Shown in pieces: positions 45,055 through 53,207 of a DNA stretch of 64,000 nt (the first letter of the stretch is position 1; each line of letters starts with the position of its first letter). Under the pieces are notes generated by a model. It ran no database searches and was not told the origin of the DNA. It saw only the letters and a list, made by a program, of their open reading frames with translations. The translations under genes were made by a program, and so were the position numbers. Source of the stretch: Azotobacter paspali (GTDB lineage Bacteria > Pseudomonadota > Gammaproteobacteria > Pseudomonadales > Pseudomonadaceae). The DNA lies in NCBI RefSeq assembly GCF_042434745.1, contig NZ_JBHLSS010000116.1. One strand, written 5' to 3'.

Positions 45055-46545
45055 TTAGAAGCGCCAGATCATGTCGACGAAGACACGGTGCATTTTGCTG
45101 TCGCCCTTGCTGGCATAGGCGTTGCTCGGGAAGAACAAGCCGCTGCGCAGGCGGATCAGTGCGGACTGCTCGTCCAGCTCGCCACCCCAGTTGGCCGGCA
45201 ACATACCCTGGTTGAAGTAGCGGGTGATGATCAGGTCGACTTCCTGGCCGAGGTCCTTCTCACCGGCCTTGAGCGCGGGCTTGCCATCCTTCTCGATCGG
45301 GCTGATGCCGTTCTGGCCGAGATCCTCGTCATCGTCGACGCGCCAGAACTTGTGATAGATCAGGCTGGTCTCGAGGTCTTCTCTGGGCTTCCAGGAGGTG
45401 AACAGGGTGCCCACCTGCAGGTTGGTCAGTTCGCCGCGGAAGGCTTCGCCGAAGCGGTGGATGCGTGTCTGCAGGCCGGTGAAGGTGGAGCGGTTGCTCT
45501 GCAGGCCGGTCTGCATGAACTGTTCGGACTCGTCGTCGCCCTCGCCACCGCTGCCGCGGGCGTAGGCCGCGCCGACGTTCCAGCGATCGCTGATGTTCCA
45601 GCGCAGGCCGAGGTCCACAGCCCAGGCGTCGACATCCACGTCCTTGTAGTGGTCGGCGCTGCCGTCGCTGGCGAAGTGGCTCCTGTCCATCTCGCCGGTC
45701 AGCCAGGTGAATTCGCCCCAGTAGTTGATCGGCAGGGTCGAGCGAGGATTGAAGAAGTCGCCGTCCAGGTGCACGCTCAGCCAGGTCAGGTCGCCGGTGT
45801 AGGACTTGCTCTGGCGATCTTCGTAGACATCCATCCGGCTGTCCGGCAAGTCGCCGTCGTCGCTGGTGTGGTGCACCTTGAAGCCGGCCCAGTGACCTTG
45901 CCGCCACTGGTAGTCGAGGCCGCCGAAGACGTGGGTGCGGTCCTTGTCTTCAGCGCTCAGGTTGTCCAGGTCGGTACGGTATTCGTCGAAGCGTTCGGCG
46001 ACGCCGGCCTGGGCACGCAGCAGGCTGGTGTCCATGGTCCAGTTCAGCGACTCGATGTGGATGTCCCACCACGTACCTTCGTTGGTCAGACTGCGCACGC
46101 GCTGCCGGCCGAGGCGCAAGTGCTCACCGGGGTAGGGGGTGAGGCCGGCGTAGTCGATCCAGAACTCGCGCAAGGCGAGGTAGCTCTTGTCCGGGTCGCG
46201 GCTGCTGTCGCGGCTGAACCCGTTCGCGGGATCGCCGCCCGGCTCTTCGTTGGGATCGGTGGGGTCGGTTTCGATGATGTCGGTGGCCGCGACCGCCTGG
46301 AGCATCACCATGGCTCCCCAGTTGCCGCGCTGGCCGTAGACCCAGGGCCGCAGGTCGAGGGCGATACCCTCGGCGTCGCCGCCGCTGCGGGTGTCCAGGT
46401 CACGGTCGTCTTCCGACTGAGCGGTGACCTTGACCTCCATACCGAAATTGCGATCGGGACCTACGGGACCCGCTAACAGTGGATTGCAGCAGAGCAGACT
46501 GGCTCCCAGGCCCAGTCCCGCGCTTATGCGTTGCTTCCTACTCAT
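45055..46545 (-). CDS. algE: AlgE, outer-membrane alginate porin (AlgJ in older Azotobacter papers)
   Basis: 496 residues. A signal peptide (GLGLGASLLCCNPLLAGPVG) is followed by an 18-strand type beta-barrel, with alternating aromatic strands and a terminal Phe (FVDMIWRF). FGMEVKVTAQSEDDRDLDTRSGGDAEGIALDLRP near the start is the AlgE signature. It is the outer-membrane channel for alginate. Chosen start 46545 (MSRKQR). It lies 8 bp after algK, its lipoprotein partner. Not to be confused with the secreted AlgE epimerases of Azotobacter. Confidence 0.93.
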   Translation of the reverse strand: MSRKQRISAGLGLGASLLCCNPLLAGPVGPDRNFGMEVKVTAQSEDDRDLDTRSGGDAEGIALDLRPWVYGQRGNWGAMVMLQAVAATDIIETDPTDPNEEPGGDPANGFSRDSSRDPDKSYLALREFWIDYAGLTPYPGEHLRLGRQRVRSLTNEGTWWDIHIESLNWTMDTSLLRAQAGVAERFDEYRTDLDNLSAEDKDRTHVFGGLDYQWRQGHWAGFKVHHTSDDGDLPDSRMDVYEDRQSKSYTGDLTWLSVHLDGDFFNPRSTLPINYWGEFTWLTGEMDRSHFASDGSADHYKDVDVDAWAVDLGLRWNISDRWNVGAAYARGSGGEGDDESEQFMQTGLQSNRSTFTGLQTRIHRFGEAFRGELTNLQVGTLFTSWKPREDLETSLIYHKFWRVDDDEDLGQNGISPIEKDGKPALKAGEKDLGQEVDLIITRYFNQGMLPANWGGELDEQSALIRLRSGLFFPSNAYASKGDSKMHRVFVDMIWRF

Positions 46546-46553
46546 AATGCTTC

Positions 46554-47927
46554 CTATTGATTTTGCATGGCTTGCAGCTGCGTCGAGGTCTGCCACACGC
46601 CGTAACGAGCTTGCTGTTCCGCGTGCAGCATCTGTTCACCCCGAGTACGTTCTGCAGGAGCGAGATTAGCCTCTATTTCCTGAAGCAAGGGCTCGGAATC
46701 GGGGCGGCCTTGCAAAACGGCGAGGCGTGCGAAAACGTAGGCGTTGGCCAGGTCGATGCGGATGCCGCGACCCTGGGAGTACAGTTGCGCGAGGGCGTAG
46801 TCGGCGCTCACCTGGCCGCCGCGGGCGGCGGTCAGCAGGCTGTCGACGGCCTTCTGCGGGTAGACCTCGCCGAGGAAGCCGCGGCGATAGATCTGGCCCA
46901 GGTAGTAGTGGGCGCTGTTTTCCGTGGCGCGGGCCTTGATGAAATGTTCCTCGGCCTTGAACGGGTCCTGTGGAAGCAGCTTGCCTTCGTAGTAGAGTCG
47001 ACCGAGCAGCAGATCGGCTTGCGGCTGGGCGGCGGCACGGCCACGTTCGAGGTAGCCGAGCATCTGGTCGGTGTCGCCGGTACCGGGAAAGTCGTAGATC
47101 AGACGGGCCAGACCGACCCAGGCGGCGGGGTAGGTCGGGGCGATTTCCTCGAGCATGGTCTGGGCGGTCTTTTCGTCCGACTGGCCGAGCAGCGGGTTGG
47201 AGAGCACGCTGGCGACTTCCGTTACCAGTTGCGCCGACACTCCGCCCGCGCGATGAGCGGCCATGAGCTGTTGCACCAGCGCTTGCAGGCGGTCGGCCTG
47301 GTCGCGTTTGAGATAGACGGTGGCCAGTTCGACGTAGCAGTCGCTGTGCTCGGCGAGGCGCTGTTGGCAGATCCGCTCAATGTCGTCCAGGTGCTGGTCG
47401 TAAGTGCCCTGGGTGCGGTAGACCACGATCTGCGCGATGTCCGCCTGGGGATGTCCGGCGGCGCGCCACTGATCGATGCGTTGCTGCAGGCTGACGTCGG
47501 GGAACGTCTGCGGGTTCTTCAAGTAAAGCATCGCCAGGGGCAGCAGCACGCCATCCTCGCCGGCGGCGAAGGCATCGCTGAGCAACTGGGCAGCTTCGCG
47601 CTTTTCCGCCTCACTGCTGGTCAGCTTGTAGGCCAGCAGCTTGCCCAGGCGGGCCTTGGCCCGCGGCGAGGCGTCCAGCGCCATGCGGTAAGTCTGTTCC
47701 GCCTTGCGTAGCTGCTCGGGATCACCGCTGGCCAACTGCATGTCGGCCAGGCCGAGCTGGGCTTCGGTGAAGCCCATGTCGGCGAGTTGGCGGAAATGCC
47801 GCTCGGCGGTCTGGGTGTCGCCGCGTTGCAGGGCTTCCTTCGCCAGACGCTGGTCGGGCAAGTCGAGGTTGGCGCAGGCGGTCAGGCCGGCCAGCGCCGA
47901 GAGCAGCAGGGGCTTGGTCAGGTTCAC
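46554..47927 (-). CDS. algK: AlgK, lipoprotein for alginate export
   Basis: 457 residues starting with GTG. A lipobox (LSALAGLTAC) puts a lipid on Cys18, and the rest is Sel1/TPR helical repeats (TEAQLGLADMQLASGD, ADLLLGRLYYEGKLLPQDPFKAEEHF, ADYALAQLYSQGRGIRIDLANAYVFARLA). It anchors AlgE in the outer membrane and bridges to periplasmic partners. It follows alg44 by 13 bp. Confidence 0.93.
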   Translation of the reverse strand: MNLTKPLLLSALAGLTACANLDLPDQRLAKEALQRGDTQTAERHFRQLADMGFTEAQLGLADMQLASGDPEQLRKAEQTYRMALDASPRAKARLGKLLAYKLTSSEAEKREAAQLLSDAFAAGEDGVLLPLAMLYLKNPQTFPDVSLQQRIDQWRAAGHPQADIAQIVVYRTQGTYDQHLDDIERICQQRLAEHSDCYVELATVYLKRDQADRLQALVQQLMAAHRAGGVSAQLVTEVASVLSNPLLGQSDEKTAQTMLEEIAPTYPAAWVGLARLIYDFPGTGDTDQMLGYLERGRAAAQPQADLLLGRLYYEGKLLPQDPFKAEEHFIKARATENSAHYYLGQIYRRGFLGEVYPQKAVDSLLTAARGGQVSADYALAQLYSQGRGIRIDLANAYVFARLAVLQGRPDSEPLLQEIEANLAPAERTRGEQMLHAEQQARYGVWQTSTQLQAMQNQ

Positions 47928-47940
47928 CTGAGGTGTCCTC

Positions 47941-49107
47941 TCAGAGTCCGGCGGTCATGGCCTTGTCAATCAGCCAGTCGTAGGAGGGGCCGCGGTCGAT
48001 GACCACTTCCACCGGCTGGCCGGCCAGGGCGCTGTCCAGAGGCTGTTCGGGTTGGATGAGCACGCGGATATCGCCGGATAATTCTTCGCTCTGCAGGGCG
48101 GTGCTGACGATCCGGCCGTGGCGCGGCTGATCCTCGCCGGGAACGCTGAAAGTGACCTGGGTGCCCGGCTTGACCTTGGCGAAGTCGTGGTAGCGGAAAC
48201 GGGCCTCGACGGTGGCGGCGGCGTCGCGCGGCAGCAGCTCGAAGATCACCTGGCCCTTGGAGGCGAACTGGCCGTCGGCCACGCGCTGGGCAACCACCTT
48301 GCAATCGCACGGGCTGGTCAGGGTGCCCTTCATCTGCCGGGTGAACAGCTTCTCGACGTTGGCCGGGTTGAGCTGCTCCTCGCTCAGGTGACCCTTGAGC
48401 ATTTCCAGCATGGAGGCGGAGAAGCTGGCGATCGGCGCACCGTTGGCGACCAAGCCGTCCGGGCCGACCAGGCTCTGCACCGTACCTTCGCGGGGCATGG
48501 TCACTTCCATGCTGGGCACGCTGACCATGCCCGACTCGGCATGGGTGACGAAGTAGAGGTCGTAGAGCTGCTTGAGGATCAGGCCGAAGGCGCAGAGGCC
48601 GACGATGAAGATCGCCAGGCTGAAGCTGACCGCGCGCAGGCGTTCGAACATCGTCTGCTGGGCCAGGCCCTTGCCCTTGCGCGCCTTGGTGAAATTGTCG
48701 CGCTGCAGGGTGCAGATCACATCGCCGACGGTGACCAGCTCGCCGCTCAGGTGCGAGGTGATCATCTGGCGCAGGGTGGAGATCTCGCGTGCGCCCAGAT
48801 TGTGGAACTGGCAGCCGGTGCGGCCGCTTTCCGGATCGAGGTTGCGCACCTGGAACTCCACGTCCATAGCCAGGCCCAGGCTGTCCAGTTGGAACAGCAG
48901 CTTGCCGCGGTGGAGGGCACCCTGCTGGGTGACCGGCTTGCCGCTGGCGAAGCTGAAGCCGCCGGCGGAGATGTCGATCAGACGCTGCTCGATGGTTTCC
49001 CGGTTGGGGCCGAGGAAGCGGATCTTGCCGGGCAGCTTGACGCGCGCGTGTTGGCGTTGCGCTTCCGACTCGTGGACCACGTTTACATTAAGGGTCGCGG
49101 TATTCAT
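47941..49107 (-). CDS. alg44: Alg44, c-di-GMP-binding alginate polymerase subunit
   Basis: 388 residues. An N-terminal PilZ domain has the c-di-GMP motif in QRQHARVKLPGKIRFLGPN (RxxxR) and LIDISAGGFSFASG (D/NxSxxG). One membrane helix follows (VSFSLAIFIVGLCAFGLILKQLY, about 158-180), then a periplasmic HlyD-like domain (FASKGQVIFELLPRD, PGTQVTFSVPGEDQPRHGRI). It switches on Alg8 when c-di-GMP is bound. Confidence 0.95.
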   Translation of the reverse strand: MNTATLNVNVVHESEAQRQHARVKLPGKIRFLGPNRETIEQRLIDISAGGFSFASGKPVTQQGALHRGKLLFQLDSLGLAMDVEFQVRNLDPESGRTGCQFHNLGAREISTLRQMITSHLSGELVTVGDVICTLQRDNFTKARKGKGLAQQTMFERLRAVSFSLAIFIVGLCAFGLILKQLYDLYFVTHAESGMVSVPSMEVTMPREGTVQSLVGPDGLVANGAPIASFSASMLEMLKGHLSEEQLNPANVEKLFTRQMKGTLTSPCDCKVVAQRVADGQFASKGQVIFELLPRDAAATVEARFRYHDFAKVKPGTQVTFSVPGEDQPRHGRIVSTALQSEELSGDIRVLIQPEQPLDSALAGQPVEVVIDRGPSYDWLIDKAMTAGL

Positions 49108-49143
49108 GGTTACATGTCTTCCTTCTCGATCATTCAGTCCCGG

Positions 49144-50625
49144 TCAGACCGACAGCATCAGCACAGCGACGAAGATGCTGGTCGCTGAAAAGGTCATGGC
49201 CTTTGACGACCAGTTGTTGAACCAGCTCTGGAAGCTGGCGAGTTCACGGTTGAGCTTGGTGTCCTGGCGCGTCCAGGATTGCTGGTCGAGGCGGAAGAAC
49301 ACATGGATCTTCACCACGGCGCCGACGATCTGGTTGTAGTAGAGGATCAGCGGGTAGGCCGGTCCGATCGGGTGTCCGGAAAGAGACAACAGCAGGGTCA
49401 AAACCAGACGGGTGGAGCAGACCCACAGCAGATAAGCGATAAAAATGGCGATGCTGTATTTAATGGAACCGATGATCGCCACGGTCAGGCCGAGCAGGCT
49501 GGTCCACATGGATACGCGCTGGTCGAACAGAACCACCGAGGTGAACCAGCCGAGGCGCTGCACGCCGAGCTTCAGGGCGCGGGAGTTCTGCCGTAGGTTG
49601 TTGCCGTACCAGCGGAACATCAGCTTGCGGCTGGCCTTGACGAAGCGCTTCTCCGGCGGGTGCTCGACCGTGTGGATCGAGGCATCGGGCACGTAGAAGG
49701 TGTCGTAGCCCAGGCGCATCAGGCTGAACCAACTGGACTTGTCGTCTCCGGTGAGGAATTTGAAGCGGCCGAGGCGCCAATGGTCGAGGTTGTCGTTCTC
49801 GACGTCGACGATGAATTCGGGGTCGGTGACCACTGCGGCGCGGAACACCGACATCCGCCCGGTGAGGGTCAGCACGCGGTGGGACAGCGCCATGGAACAC
49901 ATGTTGATATGGCGCTGGGCGAAGCGCAGCTTGTGCCACTCGCTCATGATGTAGCCGCCCAGCACTTCGCAGAATTCGTTGGTGGTCAGGCCACCCATGT
50001 TGGGGAATATCTTGAAATAGGGAACCGTCTTACGGACCACGCCTTCGTTCAACACGGTATCGCCGTCGATCACCGCGACCACCGCGTCTTCATCGGGCAT
50101 ATGGCGGGAGATGGCGCGGAAACCGTTGGCCAGTCCGTCGCGCTTGCCGGTGCCGGCGATGCGCACGAAGTCCAACTTCACCCGGTCCGGCGGACCAAGT
50201 TTTTCCCAAAGGCTCTTGATCAACAGCTCGTCGGACATTTCCACGATCGAGCAGACCACTGTGGTCGGGTAACCGCAGTTGATCGCCTCCTTGATCACCG
50301 AGCCGTAGACCTTGCCGGTGGTCAGGGCGTCGATGCGAAAGCTGGTGACCATGAGAAACACATGGGAAGGATCGGCGTCCTTGCCCAGTTTTTCCACCTT
50401 GCGCCGGTAGTAGGGGTAGACCACGTAGAGGAATAGCATGCCGCGCAGGAAATGGATGATTCCCATGGAATAGCGCCACACGCCGATCAGGCCTATCAGC
50501 ATGATGAAATGCTTGGATTCCGAATCGAACACCTGCGGCGGCAGGGCGAGCGCCAGCAGCATCAGGAAACTGAGGAAGAGTAGCCAGCCGGTGGCCTCTC
50601 CAAGGGCATGCTTAAGCCTGTCCAT
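49144..50625 (-). CDS. alg8: Alg8, mannuronan synthase (GT2 glycosyltransferase)
   Basis: 493 residues, with inner-membrane helices at the N-terminus (WLLFLSFLMLLALALPPQVF) and C-terminus. The cytoplasmic GT-A domain has DAVVAVIDGDTVLNEGVV (DxD-type), FIVDVENDNLDHWRLGRFKFLTGDDKSSWF and KLMFRWYGNNLRQNSR (Q/RxxRW-like). It polymerises mannuronate from GDP-mannuronate. 131 bp separate it from algD; that gap holds a hairpin and a tandem duplication. Confidence 0.95.
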   Translation of the reverse strand: MDRLKHALGEATGWLLFLSFLMLLALALPPQVFDSESKHFIMLIGLIGVWRYSMGIIHFLRGMLFLYVVYPYYRRKVEKLGKDADPSHVFLMVTSFRIDALTTGKVYGSVIKEAINCGYPTTVVCSIVEMSDELLIKSLWEKLGPPDRVKLDFVRIAGTGKRDGLANGFRAISRHMPDEDAVVAVIDGDTVLNEGVVRKTVPYFKIFPNMGGLTTNEFCEVLGGYIMSEWHKLRFAQRHINMCSMALSHRVLTLTGRMSVFRAAVVTDPEFIVDVENDNLDHWRLGRFKFLTGDDKSSWFSLMRLGYDTFYVPDASIHTVEHPPEKRFVKASRKLMFRWYGNNLRQNSRALKLGVQRLGWFTSVVLFDQRVSMWTSLLGLTVAIIGSIKYSIAIFIAYLLWVCSTRLVLTLLLSLSGHPIGPAYPLILYYNQIVGAVVKIHVFFRLDQQSWTRQDTKLNRELASFQSWFNNWSSKAMTFSATSIFVAVLMLSV

Positions 50626-50676
50626 AATTCTTCTTGAGTCCGTCGTCTGTATTCGCGAGCCGGTTCGGGCGGCACT

Positions 50677-50714
50677 GTTGTCGTCCTTGTTCTACGTTGT
50701 CGTCCTTGTTCTAC
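50677..50714. repeat. Perfect 19-bp tandem duplication between algD and alg8
   Basis: GTTGTCGTCCTTGTTCTAC occurs twice head to tail (50677-50695 and 50696-50714) with no spacer. It lies in the leader of alg8, about 50-90 bp before the alg8 start, just beyond the hairpin that follows algD. It may be a recent slippage duplication or a doubled regulator site. Confidence 0.85.
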
Positions 50715-50725
50715 GCCCTTCCAGA

Positions 50726-50747
50726 GTCCGCCCCCGAAGGGGCGGAC
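50726..50747 (-). terminator. UUCG-loop hairpin between algD and alg8
   Basis: On the minus strand a 9-bp perfect stem (GTCCGCCCC / GGGGCGGAC) is closed by TTCG, the extra-stable C(UUCG)G tetraloop. It starts 9 bases after the algD stop. There is no T-run after it, so it may end only part of the transcripts or protect the algD mRNA 3' end. A separate alg8 promoter has been reported in A. vinelandii, in line with an mRNA boundary here. Confidence 0.6.
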
Positions 50748-50756
50748 GGCAGCGGA

Positions 50757-52067
50757 TTACCAGCAGATGCCTTCTGCGGCACCAGCGGTGCGCTGAGGCA
50801 TGAAGCCGACCAGGTCGATGATCTTCTTGCCGGCCGGTACGTCCTTGGCCAGCTTCTCGAAACGCGGATCGGCGTTGCCGAGAACGATGATGTCGGCTTC
50901 CGCGACGACCTTGTCCAGATCGGACTGCAACAGGGCGGAGACGTGGGGGATCTCGTTCTTGATGTAGTGGCCGTTGGCGCCGTGGTCACGGGCGTACTCG
51001 ACGTTGCTGTCGAAGATGCTCAGCTTGAAGCCCTTGCCGATCAGCATCTCGGCCAGCTCGAGCTGGGGGCTTTCGCGCAGGTCGTCGGTGCCGGCCTTGA
51101 AGCTCAGGCCGAGCAGGGCGACTTTGCGCGAGCCGTGCTTTTCGATCATGTTGTAGGCTTTCTGCACCTGGGCGGCGTTGCTGCGCATCAGCGAGCTGAT
51201 CAGCGGCGCCTCGATGTCCCACACGTGGGCACGGTAGCTGAGAGCGCTGACGTCCTTGGGCAGGCAGGAACCGCCGAAGGCGAAGCCGGGGCGCATGTAG
51301 TACTGGGACAGGTTGAGCTTGTTGTCCATGCAGACCACTTCCATCACCTCGCGGCCATCGACGCCGGCGGCCTTGGCGATGTTGCCGATCTCGTTGGCGA
51401 AGGTGACTTTGGTCGCGTGCCAGACGTTGCAGGTGTACTTGATCATCTCGGCGACGGCGATGTCCTTGCGGACGATCGGGGCGTCGAGCTCGGCGTAGAT
51501 GGACGCTAGGGCGTCGCCCGAGGCCTTGTCCAGCTCACCGATCACGGTCATCGGCGGGAAGTTGTAGTCCTTGATCGCGGTGCTCTCGCGCAGGAACTCG
51601 GGGTTGACCGCCACACCGAAGTCGACGCCGGCCTTCTTGCCGGAGAAATCCTCGAGAATCGGAATGACCACGTTGTGCACGGTGCCCGGTAGCACGGTAC
51701 TGCGCACCACCACAGTGTGGCGTTCGGTCTTGTCGCGCAGAGCGGAACCCATCTGGCGGCAAACTTCCTCGATGTAGTCGAGTTCCAGGTCACCGTTCAG
51801 CTTGCTCGGCGTGCCGACGCAGAGCATGGAGAGCTCGGTGGCGAGGACCGCTTCGGTCACGTTGGTGGTGCCGCGCAGACGGCCGGTCTTCACGCCCTCG
51901 GCTAGCAATTCTCCCAGTCCCGGCTCGACGATGGGGGATTTGCCCTGATTGATCATGTCGATCTTAGCGGCGGAAATATCCACGCCGACCACTTCGTGCC
52001 CACGTCCCGAAAGACAGCCGGCGCATACTGCACCTACATAGCCCAGTCCGAAAATGCTGATACGCAT
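50757..52067 (-). CDS. algD: AlgD, GDP-mannose 6-dehydrogenase
   Basis: 436 residues, the family length. It oxidises GDP-mannose twice with NAD to GDP-mannuronate, the committed step of alginate synthesis. NAD site: MRISIFGLGYVGAVCAGCL. The catalytic cysteine lies in PGFAFGGSCLPKDVSAL, with GLSFKAGTDDLRESP in the C-terminal nucleotide-sugar domain. The ATG at 52067 begins the NAD fold directly; a 60-residue upstream extension of the frame is leader sequence. First gene of the cluster, under the long control region at 52068-52650. Confidence 0.96.
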   Translation of the reverse strand: MRISIFGLGYVGAVCAGCLSGRGHEVVGVDISAAKIDMINQGKSPIVEPGLGELLAEGVKTGRLRGTTNVTEAVLATELSMLCVGTPSKLNGDLELDYIEEVCRQMGSALRDKTERHTVVVRSTVLPGTVHNVVIPILEDFSGKKAGVDFGVAVNPEFLRESTAIKDYNFPPMTVIGELDKASGDALASIYAELDAPIVRKDIAVAEMIKYTCNVWHATKVTFANEIGNIAKAAGVDGREVMEVVCMDNKLNLSQYYMRPGFAFGGSCLPKDVSALSYRAHVWDIEAPLISSLMRSNAAQVQKAYNMIEKHGSRKVALLGLSFKAGTDDLRESPQLELAEMLIGKGFKLSIFDSNVEYARDHGANGHYIKNEIPHVSALLQSDLDKVVAEADIIVLGNADPRFEKLAKDVPAGKKIIDLVGFMPQRTAGAAEGICW

Positions 52068-52239
52068 TGCGTTCACCTCGTCCTTATTAACGAAAAGTCG
52101 ACGACTAAAACCCTTGGTCGTCACATTGCCGGCGGCCTTCAAGGGAAATTTGCAGGCCGAATTATAGTCAATAAAATGTCGCGCCAAACGAGATGGCGTT
52201 AAAAGGCTGGTTGCAAGGGATGCTTTATAATTGCTCAAG

Positions 52240-52281
52240 CGGTCCATGTTCAGTTCGTCATGGACCGCCCGCTTTCGCGGG
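52240..52281 (-). promoter_or_regulatory. Paired hairpins in the algD mRNA leader, with an RsmA-like site
   Basis: Two adjacent stems: CGGTCCATG (52240-52248) with CATGGACCG (52259-52267), and CCCGC (52268-52272) with GCGGG (52277-52281). In the algD transcript the first stem carries AUGGAC, fitting the A-N-GGA core bound by RsmA/CsrA. Gac/Rsm control of algD is known in Azotobacter; this exact site is my inference. On the plus strand the second stem is followed by a T-rich run, so it could also stop antisense transcripts. Confidence 0.45.
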
Positions 52282-52478
52282 TTGCTATCTTTTTGCCATT
52301 ACAGCATCCAATTCATCGTAGTGATTGGTTCCCGGCTCGTATGGTCCTTCCATGGATTACGATTGCGAGCTCGAATAGTTGCAGACCTAAGAAATACTTT
52401 TTCCGAAATAGTTCCCTGGCCTTGCACCGCGGCAGCAGCCTTTCGGCAGTTTGCCAGCACGCGTCCCTCTCGCCCCAT

Positions 52479-52506
52479 ACAGAGTGCTGGAGCTTGTGAG
52501 AAGTTC
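52479..52506 (-). promoter_or_regulatory. AlgU (sigma-E type) promoter of algD
   Basis: On the minus strand the -35 box GAACTT (52506-52501) is followed after 17 bases by TCTGT (52483-52479), matching the AlgU consensus GAACTT-N16/17-TCTGA in all but the last base. Transcription would start near 52472, giving an untranslated leader of about 405 bases. An AlgU-dependent algD promoter is documented in Azotobacter and Pseudomonas. Confidence 0.75.
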
Positions 52507-52507
52507 C

Positions 52508-52526
52508 CTGGCCATCCCTTGGCCAG
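52508..52526. promoter_or_regulatory. Operator-like dyad abutting the algD -35 box
   Basis: CTGGCCA (52508-52514) and TGGCCAG (52520-52526) form a perfect 7-bp inverted repeat with a 5-base centre, beginning one base upstream of the AlgU -35 box. The position suits a dimeric repressor or activator touching the polymerase. No binding protein is implied by sequence alone. Confidence 0.5.
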
Positions 52527-52565
52527 TGTGGAATAGGTGAAATCTTTTGTTTTTGCCGTTTGCTT

Positions 52566-52646
52566 GGTGTCTTTTTGATATCAATTGGATAGCTTTTTGA
52601 TGTCAAAAGATGGCTATTGGATGTCTAATTGATATCACTCAATGTC
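52566..52646. repeat. Helically phased array of GATRTC-like units upstream of algD
   Basis: Eight consecutive 10-11 bp units begin with GGTGTC (52566), GATATC (52577), GATAGC (52588), GATGTC (52599), GATGGC (52609), GATGTC (52620), GATATC (52631) and AATGTC (52641). Each core is followed by an A/T-rich 4-5 bases. Steps are 11, 11, 11, 10, 11, 11 and 10 bp, so all cores lie on one face of the helix. The array sits about 95-175 bp upstream of the predicted AlgU start of algD, an activator position. Cooperative binding by a small dimeric protein is inferred. Confidence 0.7.
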
Positions 52647-52917
52647 AGTCGACTAATACTGCTCCAGATTTCGAGAGCTTTTCGAAGGAAAGGAAAATCC
52701 TGCCGGCAGCAATGGGATTGACATGCTGGCTATAGGCCTTTAATGGCTATATGGTATCAATGGTTTGGAGCGGGGCATTCTCCCGCGGGGCGATCACCGC
52801 CGCCAGGCGGCGCCTTCTCCATGGCGGCGAGGCAACAGCCATGGAACGACTTCGCCGGATTGTTTCCGCCGGAAGCAGGCGATGAAAAAGCGGATAGTGA
52901 AAGATGAATTGAAAAGA

Positions 52918-52947
52918 CGGCCGCTGCCTTTCTTTCCGGCAGGGCCG
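52918..52947 (-). terminator. Rho-independent terminator of the DUF1328 gene
   Basis: On the minus strand a stem of about 10 bp (CGGCCCTGCC paired with GGCAGCGGCCG, one bulged base) has a 9-base loop and is followed by TCTTTTC. It starts 46 bases after the stop at 52993. Between it and the phased array (52650-52917) I see only a small GC-rich palindrome and no gene. Confidence 0.65.
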
Positions 52948-52992
52948 CCTTTATATATTGCGAAGTGAAATGGCTATCTGCGAAGGAGCGGC

Positions 52993-53151
52993 TTAACCGG
53001 TACGACCGAATAACAAGGAAACTACGAAGAGGATCAGAAAGAGCGCGAAAAGTATTTTGGCGATACCGGTAGCGGTTCCTGCTATACCGCCGAAGCCGAG
53101 TAGTCCGGCAATAATGGCGATGACAAGGAATATGATTGACCAAGTTAACAT
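52993..53151 (-). CDS. DUF1328 (YtjA-type) small membrane protein
   Basis: 52 residues, MLTWSIIFLVIAIIAGLLGF then GGIAGTATGIAKILFALFLILFVVSLLFG. Two membrane helices around a small Gly-rich turn, matching the DUF1328 family in length and pattern. Such proteins are often induced by stress and their function is unknown. AAGGAA precedes the ATG at 53151; the longer frame to 53220 has no good start site. Confidence 0.85.
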   Translation of the reverse strand: MLTWSIIFLVIAIIAGLLGFGGIAGTATGIAKILFALFLILFVVSLLFGRTG

Positions 53152-53207
53152 GCCATGTTCCTTCTCTTGCGGATGTGATGACTGCCCTTCATTAGATATC
53201 CGAAGGC

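Noticed and set aside
45001..46476. 491-codon frame on the plus strand
   Set aside because: Antisense shadow of algE.
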